A DNA stretch of 63,651 nt, from NCBI GenBank assembly GCA_934635225.1, contig CAKTYZ010000018.1, positions 1-63,651 of the forward strand. The letters are read 5' to 3'. Every line of letters begins with the position of its first letter. The first letter of the stretch is position 1. The notes under the pieces were generated by a model. That model worked only from the letters and a program-made list of their open reading frames with translations. It was not told where the DNA came from and searched no databases. Below are positions 9,109 to 17,257 of the stretch, one piece after another. The stretch is from an uncultured Kiritimatiellota bacterium (GTDB lineage Bacteria; Verrucomicrobiota; Kiritimatiellia; RFP12; UBA1067). A program made the position numbers and the translations under genes.

Positions 9109-9157
9109 ATGATCATTCACCCTCTTCGACACGAAAGAACACCAAAATACGAAAGGA

Positions 9158-9166
9158 ATCATAACA
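9158..9166 (-). promoter_or_regulatory. Extended -10 promoter of the large glycosidase
   Basis: The minus strand reads TGTTATGAT, about 49 nt before the chosen ATG at 9108. This supports 9108 over an upstream start, which would lie too near or before the transcription start. Confidence 0.5.
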
Positions 9167-9220
9167 AAACCCCGCACAGAAATCAACGGTGAAAATGGGA
9201 CAATGTTTTGCGAAGGCTCG

Positions 9221-9252
9221 AAAAAAGAGGCACGGTCGAAAACGACCGTGCC
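9221..9252 (-). terminator. Rho-independent terminator of the RRM gene
   Basis: A perfect 10-bp stem (GGCACGGTCG/CGACCGTGCC) closes a 4-nt loop. On the minus strand it is followed by CTCTTTTTT. It lies 24 nt past the stop codon and is the clearest intrinsic terminator in the window. Confidence 0.92.
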
Positions 9253-9276
9253 CTTTGAGGAATGGTAACCTTGCGA

Positions 9277-9627
9277 TTACCAGCGGGTCTCGCGACGCGG
9301 ACCGCGGTCGCCGCCGCGGAAACCGCCACGGCCGCCTCCAAAGCCGCCACGACCGCCGCGGAAACCGCCGTCACGCTCTTCGCGCGGCTTTGGCTGCGAC
9401 TCGTTGACGCGCACGGTGCGCCCGTCGAGTTCATGTCCGTTCAGCGCGTCAATCGCAGCCTGCGCCTGAGTGGCGTCGGGCATCGTGACGAAGCCGAATC
9501 CCTTGCTGCGACCGGTCATGCGATCGGTGACAACGCGAACGGCGGTAACTTCGCCAAAAGCCGCGAACGCCGCCTTCAGACCGTCGTCGGTCGTCGCGTA
9601 CGCGAGGTTACCAACATAGATTTCCAT
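9277..9627 (-). CDS. Glycine-rich RRM RNA-binding protein
   Basis: From the ATG at 9627 (AAGGAAA upstream) the product has 116 residues. Residues 1-80 form one RNA-recognition motif with RNP2 (IYVGNLAY) and RNP1 (KGFGFVTM). A tail of RGG/GGFRGG repeats follows, ending in RRETRW. This architecture is typical of small bacterial RRM proteins in cyanobacteria and PVC phyla, which are often cold-induced RNA chaperones. The gene ends in a strong intrinsic terminator, suggesting a short, abundant mRNA. It starts 77 nt after the outer-membrane protein gene, so it could be read from that promoter or from its own. Confidence 0.92.
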   Translation of the reverse strand: MEIYVGNLAYATTDDGLKAAFAAFGEVTAVRVVTDRMTGRSKGFGFVTMPDATQAQAAIDALNGHELDGRTVRVNESQPKPREERDGGFRGGRGGFGGGRGGFRGGDRGPRRETRW

Positions 9628-9704
9628 CTGAATCTTTCCTTGTTTGTTTTCTTTTGCACCTGAACTCGAAAGCACCCGCCCTCTTCATCCAAGCACGAAA
9701 ATCC

Positions 9705-10589
9705 TTAGAAGTTGAACGACACGCCGATACCGCCCCACGCAAAGTCCTTGCGTGAACCGTAGCTGTACCAATCGTACGGCATCGCGCGGATCGCGTCGCA
9801 ATTGTCACGAAGGTCCGGATCAACGACACAGCAGTAGGCAACCTTCGCGAAAAGGCCGAAATGTTCGCTGATCTGATAGTTGGCATCAAGGCCGATCTTC
9901 ATCGTGGCAATGCCCGAATTCGCATGCCGAATGCCACCGATCTCGGTGTCAAACGCCGTCGGGAAGCACCAATTGTACTGGGATTCGCGCCAGACGCCCT
10001 CAATGCTCGGCGTGAGCGAGAGCTCGTCGCTCACGGCCATCGTCTTCTTGAGACCGAAGACAAGAAGGTTTGCACCCTTCGAGTACTCGCGAATAACCGT
10101 GAGGTACGGAATCACATAGGGGTTCACGAGCGCGAAGCTGTGGTCGAAGTCCCAAGTCGTGTGGTTTGACTCACGCGCATCCTTGTAGTTCTTCGGCGGA
10201 TAGTAGAACCAAACGAACGATGAACGCCACTCAAGCCCCCACGACTTATCATCGTCAAACCAAAAGGTACGCCCAAAGTGGAAGTTCGGATCATACTCGT
10301 TGAAAGCCTGACCAAGCGCATTGCAGCGGCGGCGGGGGGTCAGATCTGTGTTTGACCAAAGGCCAACGCCGATGTAGCCGAAATCACCGATATTGACATT
10401 GGCGTCAACATAACCCTGAAGCGTCGGGTTGTCATTCACAAGCGACCCGTAAAGCTGGTAGCCCGAATACAGTCCGTAATTACCAAAGCCCCAGACAGAG
10501 AGGAAACTCTGCTCTTCGGTTTCGACCTTCTCTTCCGCAAAAGCGGACAACAACGACACCGCGCACACAGCGGCCATCAGCTTCTTCAT
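9705..10589 (-). CDS. Probable outer-membrane beta-barrel protein
   Basis: The product has 294 residues with signal peptide MKKLMAAVCAVSLLSAFA. The rest alternates polar and aromatic residues in many short strands (for example FGNYGLYSGYQLYGSL and GGIGVSFNF) and ends in Phe, the usual C-terminal signature recognised by the BAM complex. No catalytic motif is seen. Length and pattern fit a 10-14-strand barrel, but I cannot name a family. The ATG has AAGGAG at good spacing. It has its own extended -10 promoter and a leader of about 55 nt. Confidence 0.75.
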   Translation of the reverse strand: MKKLMAAVCAVSLLSAFAEEKVETEEQSFLSVWGFGNYGLYSGYQLYGSLVNDNPTLQGYVDANVNIGDFGYIGVGLWSNTDLTPRRRCNALGQAFNEYDPNFHFGRTFWFDDDKSWGLEWRSSFVWFYYPPKNYKDARESNHTTWDFDHSFALVNPYVIPYLTVIREYSKGANLLVFGLKKTMAVSDELSLTPSIEGVWRESQYNWCFPTAFDTEIGGIRHANSGIATMKIGLDANYQISEHFGLFAKVAYCCVVDPDLRDNCDAIRAMPYDWYSYGSRKDFAWGGIGVSFNF

Positions 10590-10648
10590 GTAACTCCTTA
10601 TTTGTTTTTTGTTTTGGTTAGGAACATCTGCTCTACAAACCCAAGGAC

Positions 10649-10657
10649 ATTATAACA
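10649..10657 (-). promoter_or_regulatory. Extended -10 promoter of the outer-membrane protein gene
   Basis: The minus strand reads TGTTATAAT, a full extended -10, 59 nt before the ATG. The leader is A-rich and includes AAGGAG. Confidence 0.65.
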
Positions 10658-10692
10658 TTTCGACATTCACCAGTGCAACAGGGCCGCCGCCC

Positions 10693-11268
10693 TCAGCGGG
10701 CGACGCCTTTCTTGAACGCGTCACCCAATCCGACGGCTGCGCCACCGCCTGAAACCGGCGCGACGATCGTCGCATCCAGAACTTCAACCTGTTCAGAGTC
10801 GATCCAGAACTTGATCTTGGAGCCACGCAACGTCTGGTTCTGCCCCTTCGAGGCATCGACAATCTCCGCATTCACGCCATCACCACCATAGAGAACGACC
10901 ATGCCGCTCTCCTTGTAGTAAGACGCCTTGGCGCCCGTCGCATACTTCAGTTCGTTCGTCAGCGCGACGTTCCCAATGGCGACAATGCGCTTGAGCGTGT
11001 TCGTCCCCGTCATGAAGACATACGCCTTCTCGGCATGCATCTGATACTGCTCGTCATCGACATGGACATGTCCCGTAAAGACCGCCATGCCCTCCTTGCG
11101 ATCATAGTATGTCGTGTCAGACGTAATCCGCGCCATGCGTTTCGCAGCCGGTTTCGCCATGCCCATCGCAGGGGGTTCGCCCGCCGTCGGAGACGAAACA
11201 GCCCCCTCGTCCGCAAACGTCATGCACACGGCGAACGCAAAGGCTGTCAAAAAAAGGCGAAGCTTCAT
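10693..11268 (-). CDS. lptA: LptA/OstA-like periplasmic LPS transport protein
   Basis: The product has 191 residues with signal peptide MKLRLFLTAFAFAVCMTFA and a short Pro/Ala linker. An OstA-type beta-jellyroll repeat follows (residues 45-165): ITSDTTYYDRKEGMAVFTGHVHV, MHAEKAYVFMT and the AIGNVAL segment are characteristic. LptA-like proteins bridge inner and outer membranes and carry lipopolysaccharide, so the cell is expected to be diderm. The other lpt genes are not in the window. Its extended -10 box lies only 9 nt before the ATG, so the mRNA should have almost no leader. Confidence 0.8.
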   Translation of the reverse strand: MKLRLFLTAFAFAVCMTFADEGAVSSPTAGEPPAMGMAKPAAKRMARITSDTTYYDRKEGMAVFTGHVHVDDEQYQMHAEKAYVFMTGTNTLKRIVAIGNVALTNELKYATGAKASYYKESGMVVLYGGDGVNAEIVDASKGQNQTLRGSKIKFWIDSEQVEVLDATIVAPVSGGGAAVGLGDAFKKGVAR

Positions 11269-11277
11269 GTGCGAGAA

Positions 11278-11286
11278 ATTATATCA
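11278..11286 (-). promoter_or_regulatory. Extended -10 promoter of lptA, near-leaderless
   Basis: TGATATAAT on the minus strand, with 9 nt between hexamer and ATG. Transcription should start about 2-3 nt before the start codon. Confidence 0.6.
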
Positions 11287-11306
11287 TAAATCGGCGCAAC
11301 CGACTA

Positions 11307-11903
11307 TCAGACATTCAATCGGCCGCGAATCGCGCGCTTGAGCGTCAGCGGATCCGAATAGGCGATTCCCGAATCTGCCGGGAGGCCGAACGCAAGCCGT
11401 GTCACCTTCGCGCCCGTGCCGCGCAGGAGTTCGGCAATGTAGCCCGCCGTCGCGTCACCGTCCATGTCCGTCGAGACGGCCAGCAGGACTTCCGTCACGC
11501 CTTCGCGCACGACGCGGTCCTGAAGTTCCGCCAGACGCAGTCTCTCCGGACCCTGACGACGCATCGGCGAGAGCTTCCCGCCAAGCGCGTGATAGCGGCC
11601 TCGAAAGGCCCCGGAGGCCTCGACGGGGAGAATGTCTGCCGGTTCCTCGACGACGCAAAGGAGATTCCCTTCCCGCGTATCGTCCGTGCAAAACGGACAC
11701 GGGTCGGCCTCCTGCGTCGTGAATGCGCCGCATCGCGAACAGCAACGAACGGACTCGAAAGCAACACGCAGGGCCGATTCAAGCGGTCTCAAAAGCCGTT
11801 CTTTCTCGCGGACGAGGGCAAGCGCCGCACGCGCGGCCGAACGCCGACCAAGGCCCGGAAGCCTCGCCAGACACTTCTCAAGCTCGTCAACTGGCTGCAG
11901 CAT
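11307..11903 (-). CDS. recR: Recombination protein RecR
   Basis: Acts with RecF/RecO in loading RecA at gaps. The 198-residue protein has the family layout: helix-hairpin-helix (LARLPGLGRRSAARAAL), a four-cysteine zinc finger (CSRCG...CPFC), and a Toprim domain with the VVEEPAD acidic motif and STDMDGDATA. The residues after the finger are typical. It follows ybaB by 21 nt, the classical ybaB-recR pairing seen in many bacteria, here without dnaX nearby. Confidence 0.95.
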   Translation of the reverse strand: MLQPVDELEKCLARLPGLGRRSAARAALALVREKERLLRPLESALRVAFESVRCCSRCGAFTTQEADPCPFCTDDTREGNLLCVVEEPADILPVEASGAFRGRYHALGGKLSPMRRQGPERLRLAELQDRVVREGVTEVLLAVSTDMDGDATAGYIAELLRGTGAKVTRLAFGLPADSGIAYSDPLTLKRAIRGRLNV

Positions 11904-11924
11904 GAAAATTCGACTATCTTACAC

Positions 11925-12245
11925 TCATTTCCCGAAAAGGCCACCAAGACCGCCGTTTGCCTGCATCATCTTCGCCATCTCGGACTGCACGGCCTCGCGC
12001 ACTCGCTTCAGCGCGCCATTGACGACATTGAAGAGCATCGTCTCAAAACGCGCGGGCTTGCCCTTGACGACTTCCTCGTAGGCTTCGGGCGCAATGGCGA
12101 TCTTCTCAATCGACATGTCACCCTTGGCGATGACCGTGATGCCGCCATTCGAGTACTCAGCGGTAATCTTCTTAATCTCTGCTTCAATGCGCTTCGCTTC
12201 CGAACGCATCTTCATCGCTTCACGAACCTGATCAAACATTCCCAT
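11925..12245 (-). CDS. ybaB: YbaB/EbfC nucleoid-associated protein
   Basis: The 106-residue protein has the YbaB/EbfC pattern: an N-terminal helix with MKMRSEAKRIEAEI, the central sheet (GGITVIAKGDMSIEKIAI), a C-terminal helix and a Gly-rich end. Members are dimers that bind DNA and coat the nucleoid. AAAAGGATAG lies upstream of the ATG. It sits directly before recR in the same direction and 69 nt after purC. Confidence 0.92.
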   Translation of the reverse strand: MGMFDQVREAMKMRSEAKRIEAEIKKITAEYSNGGITVIAKGDMSIEKIAIAPEAYEEVVKGKPARFETMLFNVVNGALKRVREAVQSEMAKMMQANGGLGGLFGK

Positions 12246-12314
12246 GATGTCTATCCTTTTCTATGTGTTGAAAGTGGAAAGGAGGAAAGGCAGACGGCTG
12301 AGGTCTCGCCCTCT

Positions 12315-13214
12315 TCACGCCAAGTCCTTCCCGGAGAGGTCGCGGTAGGCCTTGATATAGATCTCGCGCGTCTTCGAAATGACCTCATCCGGCAGGACCG
12401 GCCCCGGCGGCTGGTGGTTGAAATTGACCGAGTCAAGCCAATCGCGCACGTATTGCTTGTCCAACGACGGCGGATTCGCGCCGACCTTGTAGCTTTCCGC
12501 CGGCCAGAAACGGGAGGAATCGGGCGTCAGGACCTCGTCAGCCAAGATGAGCGAGCCGTCCGCGTCCTTGCCGAACTCGAACTTCGTGTCGGCGATGATG
12601 ATGCCGCGTTCCCGCGCATAATCCGCCGCATGCGAATAAAGGCCTATCGTCGCGTCCTTCAGAGCCTTCGCCATTCCTTCGCCCACGAGAGCCTTCGTCT
12701 GCTCATAGTCGATTGCCTCGTCATGATCGCCAATCGCAGCCTTCGTCGTCGGCGTGAACAGGACCTCGTCCAGCTTGGACGCGTTCTCATACCCCGCACG
12801 CAAGTTCACGCCGTTCACCGTCCCCGACTTCTGGTATTCCTTCCAGCCCGAACCCGTCAGATAGCCACGGGCAATGCACTCGACCTCGATCATGTTCACC
12901 TTCTTCACAAGCATCGATCGACCGCGCAAGTCCTCCTTATAGGGCTGAAGCTCGATTGGATACGCCTCAACGTCCGCCGTGATGAGATGGTTCTTCACGC
13001 CGAAGAATTCAAGCCAGAAAAGCGAAAGCTGGTTCAACACCTTGCCCTTGTCCGGCACACCACACGGCAGAATCACATCAAACGCGCTGATGCGGTCAGT
13101 GACGACCATCAGGAGCTTGTCGCCAAGGTCAAAGACATCGCGGACCTTTCCGCTCTTCTGCGGAATCCCCGAAATTGCGCATTCCAACAGCGCATGGTTC
13201 TTGTCGTATTTCAT
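12315..13214 (-). CDS. purC: Phosphoribosylaminoimidazole-succinocarboxamide synthase (SAICAR synthase)
   Basis: Catalyses step 8 of purine synthesis, joining aspartate to CAIR. With the ATG at 13214 (AAGGAAGA upstream) the product has 299 residues, the length of the yeast ADE1-like subtype. Signatures include SGKVRDVFDLGDKLLMVVTDRISAFD at the N-terminus, ECIARGYLTGSGWKEY, and IIADTKFEFGK with the usual acidic residues. A longer frame extends upstream to 13403 but has no homology. It has its own promoter and is followed by ybaB-recR. Confidence 0.96.
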   Translation of the reverse strand: MKYDKNHALLECAISGIPQKSGKVRDVFDLGDKLLMVVTDRISAFDVILPCGVPDKGKVLNQLSLFWLEFFGVKNHLITADVEAYPIELQPYKEDLRGRSMLVKKVNMIEVECIARGYLTGSGWKEYQKSGTVNGVNLRAGYENASKLDEVLFTPTTKAAIGDHDEAIDYEQTKALVGEGMAKALKDATIGLYSHAADYARERGIIIADTKFEFGKDADGSLILADEVLTPDSSRFWPAESYKVGANPPSLDKQYVRDWLDSVNFNHQPPGPVLPDEVISKTREIYIKAYRDLSGKDLA

Positions 13215-13282
13215 GATCTCTTCCTTAGAATTCTCCGGGACAGACGACAACACCCGCGCGCCAATCTCCGCCGGAAACGAAT

Positions 13283-13291
13283 AGTATATCA
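13283..13291 (-). promoter_or_regulatory. Extended -10 promoter of purC
   Basis: TGATATACT on the minus strand, about 68 nt before the ATG at 13214. The leader contains the Shine-Dalgarno site. Confidence 0.55.
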
Positions 13292-13347
13292 AAAAATGGT
13301 GCGTGTTTGTTCGTTCAAAACGTCCCGCAAACGGCAGATGGGCGGAA

Positions 13348-14301
13348 TCAGAACTTTCGCTTGTGGGAAAGGACCATGAAAACAGCCGCCAAGACAGCCG
13401 CAAAAAGCCCCGAAACGCCCATTACGAGCGAAAAGGCATTCGGATTGTCCTGAAATGGCAACGAAATGTTCATGCCGTAGAGCGACGCGACGAGCGTCGG
13501 TACGGCAAGGAAAATCGTCGCCGCAGTCAGATACTTCATTACGTTGTTCAGGTTGTTGTTGATAATCGAGGCAAACGTTTCAAGCGTGCCGTTCAAGATG
13601 TTGGCATGGATGGTTGCGGTTTCCAGCGCCTGCTGGTATTCGACCATCGCGTCTTCCAAGTAGTCCCGGTCGTCTTCGGACAGTGTCAGTTGCCGCGCCG
13701 TGTTCGCACGCGCGAGGGCAATCGTGTCCGCCTTCAGAGACGTCGTGAAGTAGACGAGCGTCTTCTCGATCTGGAACATTTTCAGCAAGACCTCGTTCGA
13801 GATCGACTCGTGCAGTTCGTCCTCCAACGAAGTCGTGCGGTTGTGGATGTCGTTGATGTAGCGCAAGAAGAGCACGCCCGCATGCCAGAGGAGACGAAAC
13901 GCAAAGCGGTACTTGTCGGACGGCGGACAGACGCGGCGAATTTGGTCGAGAAACGCCGTCGTCACGGGAGTCTGCGCACTGCAGACGGTAATGACGGACG
14001 CCCCAGCGAGGATGATGCCCAGCGGAACCGTCCGATAAGGCGAAACGGCCTCCTCCTCGTCCTCCGGCGGAACCGGCGTCGGGACATGGACAATGAGAAG
14101 CGAGGCATCGTCTTCGTAGTCGAAACGAGGGCGTTCTCCCGCATCGAGAGGATCCGTCAGGAAATCACGCGGCACTTGGCAGTAGGTCAGGACTGCCTCC
14201 AGCTCGGTCGTCGACGGGTCCACGAGATTGACCCAACACGAAGGCGCGAACTCAGGCGCCTCACGAAGCCCTCCGTTCTCCCATCTGTAGATCGACATCA
14301 T
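13348..14301 (-). CDS. corA: CorA-family divalent cation transporter
   Basis: The product has about 317 residues: a cytoplasmic N-terminal domain, a long helix region, then two C-terminal membrane segments (AATIFLAVPTLVASLYGMN and LVMGVSGLFAAVLAAVFMVL). The signature YGMN sits at the end of TM1, and a basic KRKF tail closes the protein. Family members move Mg2+ or Co2+ across the inner membrane as pentamers. AAAGGAGG precedes the ATG at 14301 by 9 nt; a TTG three codons upstream is an alternative. It starts 25 nt after lysS and is probably in its operon. Confidence 0.92.
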   Translation of the reverse strand: MMSIYRWENGGLREAPEFAPSCWVNLVDPSTTELEAVLTYCQVPRDFLTDPLDAGERPRFDYEDDASLLIVHVPTPVPPEDEEEAVSPYRTVPLGIILAGASVITVCSAQTPVTTAFLDQIRRVCPPSDKYRFAFRLLWHAGVLFLRYINDIHNRTTSLEDELHESISNEVLLKMFQIEKTLVYFTTSLKADTIALARANTARQLTLSEDDRDYLEDAMVEYQQALETATIHANILNGTLETFASIINNNLNNVMKYLTAATIFLAVPTLVASLYGMNISLPFQDNPNAFSLVMGVSGLFAAVLAAVFMVLSHKRKF

Positions 14302-14326
14302 GTCCGCCAACCTCCTTTCACGACGC

Positions 14327-15781
14327 TCAGGCCCGTTTCATCTGCGGGAAGAGAACGACATCGCGGATCGAGTCCGCCCCCGTGAGGAACATGACGAGAC
14401 GATCGACGCCGAAGCCGAGCCCACCCGTCGGCGGCATGCCGCATTCCAGTGCGCTGATGAAGTCCTCGTCGATCTTCTCCGTGTCCTCGCCCGCCTGATT
14501 CTCAAGGGCCTTGCGCTGCTCAATCGGATCGTTCTGCTCGGTGTAGCCCGGGCAGAGTTCGCGACCGGCGACGACGAACTCAAAGACGTCCACTAGCGAC
14601 GGGTCGTCCTTGCACGTCTTGGCCAACGGCACGAACTCGCGCGGAATGCGCACGACGAACGTCGGCTGCATGAGGTTCTTCTCGATGAGTTTGTCGTAGA
14701 CCTCGTGCGTGAGCATCAACTCAGTCGTCACGCCGTCCAGTTCCAGATTCGTCTCGGTCTCCTTGCCCTTCTCCTTCGCCTTCGCCAACTGTGCCTCGAA
14801 GTCGAGGTCAAACCAGTCCGCGCCCATCAGGTCCTTTACGAGATCCTTGTAGGCGACGCGGCGATACGGCGGCGTGAAGTCAATCGGGATTTTCTTCTCC
14901 CCATATTCGATCACGCGCTTGCCAATCACCGTATCGCAAAGGTGCGGCAGAAGCCCTTCCATAATCGCCTCCATTGACGTGCGGTCTCCGTAGGCCTCGT
15001 AAATCTCGCAAACCGTGAACTCCGGATTGTGCGTACGGTCGATGCCCTCGTTGCGGAAGTCCTTGCCCAGCTCGAAGACCTTGTTCATGCCGCCGACAAG
15101 AAGGCGCTTCAGATAGAGTTCCGGCGCAATGCGCATCACACAGTCCTTGTCCAGCGCGTTGTAGTGCGAAAAGAACGGCTTCGCGGCCGCGCCACCGGCC
15201 TGGTCTTGGAGAATCGGCGTCTCGACTTCAACGAATCCTTTCGACCAGAGGTACTTGCGGATTTCCATCAACAGACGCGAACGGGTGAAGAAGCGCTTCC
15301 GAGACTCGTCGTTCGTCATGAGATCGACATAGCGACGGCGATAGCATTCCTCCTGATCGGCAAGCCCGTGGAACTTTTCCGGCGGCTGCTCAAGAGCCTT
15401 CGCAAGCATCGTCCACTCTTTGACGACAAGCGACTTCTCGCCCTTCTGCGTCGTGAAAAGCGTCCCCTCCGCGCCAATGATGTCACCGAGGTTCAGCTGC
15501 TTGAAAGCGGTAAACGCCGTCTCGGAAAGCTCATCGCGCTTGAAGATGAGCTGGAACTTGTCCGTGCCGTCGTTCAAGGTACAGAAATTCATCTTGCCCA
15601 TACGGCGGATCATGAGGAGACGACCGGCCAGACGGACGGACTTGCCCTCCTCAAATGCGGCGCGGACCTTCGCGAGATCCTCGTGGTCGTATTTGCAGCC
15701 ATAGGGCTCGTAGCCCATCTCGGCAAGCGTCTTCATCGACTGAAGACGCTGCTCGCGGTATTCGTTCGTTTCCTGTGCCAT
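14327..15781 (-). CDS. lysS: Lysyl-tRNA synthetase, class II
   Basis: Charges tRNA-Lys. The 484 residues cover the N-terminal OB-fold anticodon domain (residues 50-150, with GRLLMIRRMGKMNF) and the class II core: motif 1 (FVEVETPILQ), motif 2 (FRNEGIDRTHNPEFT) and motif 3 (GGLGFGVDRLVM). The length is normal. No Shine-Dalgarno sequence is possible, because the extended -10 box is only 11 nt upstream of the ATG. Confidence 0.97.
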   Translation of the reverse strand: MAQETNEYREQRLQSMKTLAEMGYEPYGCKYDHEDLAKVRAAFEEGKSVRLAGRLLMIRRMGKMNFCTLNDGTDKFQLIFKRDELSETAFTAFKQLNLGDIIGAEGTLFTTQKGEKSLVVKEWTMLAKALEQPPEKFHGLADQEECYRRRYVDLMTNDESRKRFFTRSRLLMEIRKYLWSKGFVEVETPILQDQAGGAAAKPFFSHYNALDKDCVMRIAPELYLKRLLVGGMNKVFELGKDFRNEGIDRTHNPEFTVCEIYEAYGDRTSMEAIMEGLLPHLCDTVIGKRVIEYGEKKIPIDFTPPYRRVAYKDLVKDLMGADWFDLDFEAQLAKAKEKGKETETNLELDGVTTELMLTHEVYDKLIEKNLMQPTFVVRIPREFVPLAKTCKDDPSLVDVFEFVVAGRELCPGYTEQNDPIEQRKALENQAGEDTEKIDEDFISALECGMPPTGGLGFGVDRLVMFLTGADSIRDVVLFPQMKRA

Positions 15782-15792
15782 GATGAGCGCGT

Positions 15793-15801
15793 ATTATAGC
15801 A
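15793..15801 (-). promoter_or_regulatory. Extended -10 promoter of lysS-corA, near-leaderless
   Basis: TGCTATAAT on the minus strand, with 11 nt between hexamer and ATG. Confidence 0.6.
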
Positions 15802-15880
15802 TTTTATCCCTCAGGAGAAAACCGTCCTTTTCTCACGCGGCTGTTGCGGGCGGCACGAATCCGAGGCCGCCGGCGAGGCG

Positions 15881-17122
15881 TCAAGGCTCCAGGTCACGCC
15901 TGAGAAACACCAGCCGGGCCGTCAGGATGATGAGCGCACCCACGCAGTAGAACAGCGCAAGCGACGACATCGAATAGGCCATGTTATTGTGAAACGCCCG
16001 TGCGATCCACGGCAGGACGGTCGAAGAAAGGGAACCGAAGAGAAAGGCGATGCACATGATGATGCCAACGCCCGACGCATGATAGCGCGGATTCACGACA
16101 TCGAAGAACGACGCCATGAAATTCGAGTCGTAGACGCCGCGAAAGACACCGAAGCCGAACATCGCGGCACAGCAGAGGTAAAATGACGGGGTCAACGCCA
16201 TCCAGATGATGAACGGAATCGCACACCCCAGTCCGACCACGCCGATTTCAAGGCGAACGCCCGGACGCACTTTCGCCAAGCGATCCCCAAACCGACTGCC
16301 GACGAGAATGCCAATGACCGCACCCAGATAGTGCCAGAGAACGGCGTGAAGGCCAGCCCATTGCCTCAGGAACGGACATCCGTCGAGAAAGGACGCCTGA
16401 AGGTGCGTCGGCATCCAGTTCTTGAACCCGATATCAACATAGATCATCATTGCAAGGCCCAGCGCCACGCACAGCGCCGTCGGCTTCGCGAAGACGGCGC
16501 GGACCGCCTCGCAGACACGCGGCTTGTCCACCGCGCCTGGCGTGACGACTGGCCTTGTGTTGCGCAGAAAGAGCGCAAGCGCGACTGACCACACGAGGCC
16601 AAGGCCGCCAAGGATCCAGAACGGCATGCGCCAGCTCTCGCCGCCTCTTCCGGAAAGGAAGCCCGCCAAACCACCACAACCGACGATACCGAGATAAAGC
16701 CCAAGCTGAAGAAGCGACATCGCCGTCGCGCGCGAATCCTTATGAAGTTGCGAGATGAGCGAACTCGCCGACGGGTAGTAGAACGTTTGACCGAGGCCGT
16801 TCAAGACACCGTAGGTGACGATGAGAAGCCCGACCGAGGCGACAAAGCCCGAGAGAAAGATGCCGAGGCAGAAGACGGCGACACCTACGGTGACCATCCA
16901 TTTGCGGCTCAGCAGATCCGCCGCCAGCCCCGCAAACGGCACGCAAATGCCGTAGACCATCGCGAAAACCGTTCCAACGACGCCAATCGCAACCCGATCA
17001 ATGCCAAGCGAACCGCAGATCGCTGGAACAGACGGACCGAACAGCTGCCGCGTCCCCTGTTGGAGGAAAAAGGCGACCCACAGCAAGGCGAGTGCCGTCC
17101 ACTTATAGTCAAGCTTCTTCAT
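15881..17122 (-). CDS. MFS transporter (organophosphate/sugar antiporter-like)
   Basis: With the ATG at 17122 the product has 413 residues and about 12 membrane helices. Major-facilitator marks include the loop 2-3 motif (GLAADLLSRKW) and its half-repeat in the second half (GSRFGDRLAK). The N-terminal order and GQTFYYPSASSLI recall GlpT/UhpT-like or sialate/sugar-acid carriers, but the substrate cannot be read from sequence. It lies after the secreted glycan cluster yet has its own very close promoter, so it may import a product of that cluster (inference). Confidence 0.85.
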   Translation of the reverse strand: MKKLDYKWTALALLWVAFFLQQGTRQLFGPSVPAICGSLGIDRVAIGVVGTVFAMVYGICVPFAGLAADLLSRKWMVTVGVAVFCLGIFLSGFVASVGLLIVTYGVLNGLGQTFYYPSASSLISQLHKDSRATAMSLLQLGLYLGIVGCGGLAGFLSGRGGESWRMPFWILGGLGLVWSVALALFLRNTRPVVTPGAVDKPRVCEAVRAVFAKPTALCVALGLAMMIYVDIGFKNWMPTHLQASFLDGCPFLRQWAGLHAVLWHYLGAVIGILVGSRFGDRLAKVRPGVRLEIGVVGLGCAIPFIIWMALTPSFYLCCAAMFGFGVFRGVYDSNFMASFFDVVNPRYHASGVGIIMCIAFLFGSLSSTVLPWIARAFHNNMAYSMSSLALFYCVGALIILTARLVFLRRDLEP

Positions 17123-17129
17123 GAGATGT

Positions 17130-17138
17130 ATTATACCA
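17130..17138 (-). promoter_or_regulatory. Extended -10 promoter of the MFS gene, leaderless
   Basis: TGGTATAAT on the minus strand, only 7 nt between hexamer and ATG. Transcription should begin at or next to the start codon. Confidence 0.65.
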
Positions 17139-17257
17139 TAATCACCCGTCCACGCCGAGCGCACATGGTCGGAAGACTATGAACGGAAGAGCCTTAATGG
17201 GAATGGTTTCGAATCGGACTGTACACGCGACACCACGAGATGGACAGGCCTCTGCAT

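Noticed and set aside
10688..10702. Terminator at the lptA stop codon
   Set aside because: Only a 5-bp stem overlapping the stop and no T-run on the minus strand.
15849..15871. Terminator after the MFS gene
   Set aside because: GGCGGC/GCCGCC can pair, but the loop is 11 nt and no T-run follows directly.
15881..17122. MFS gene as part of the GH50-like operon
   Set aside because: It has its own leaderless promoter and a 135-nt gap, so I list it as a separate unit.
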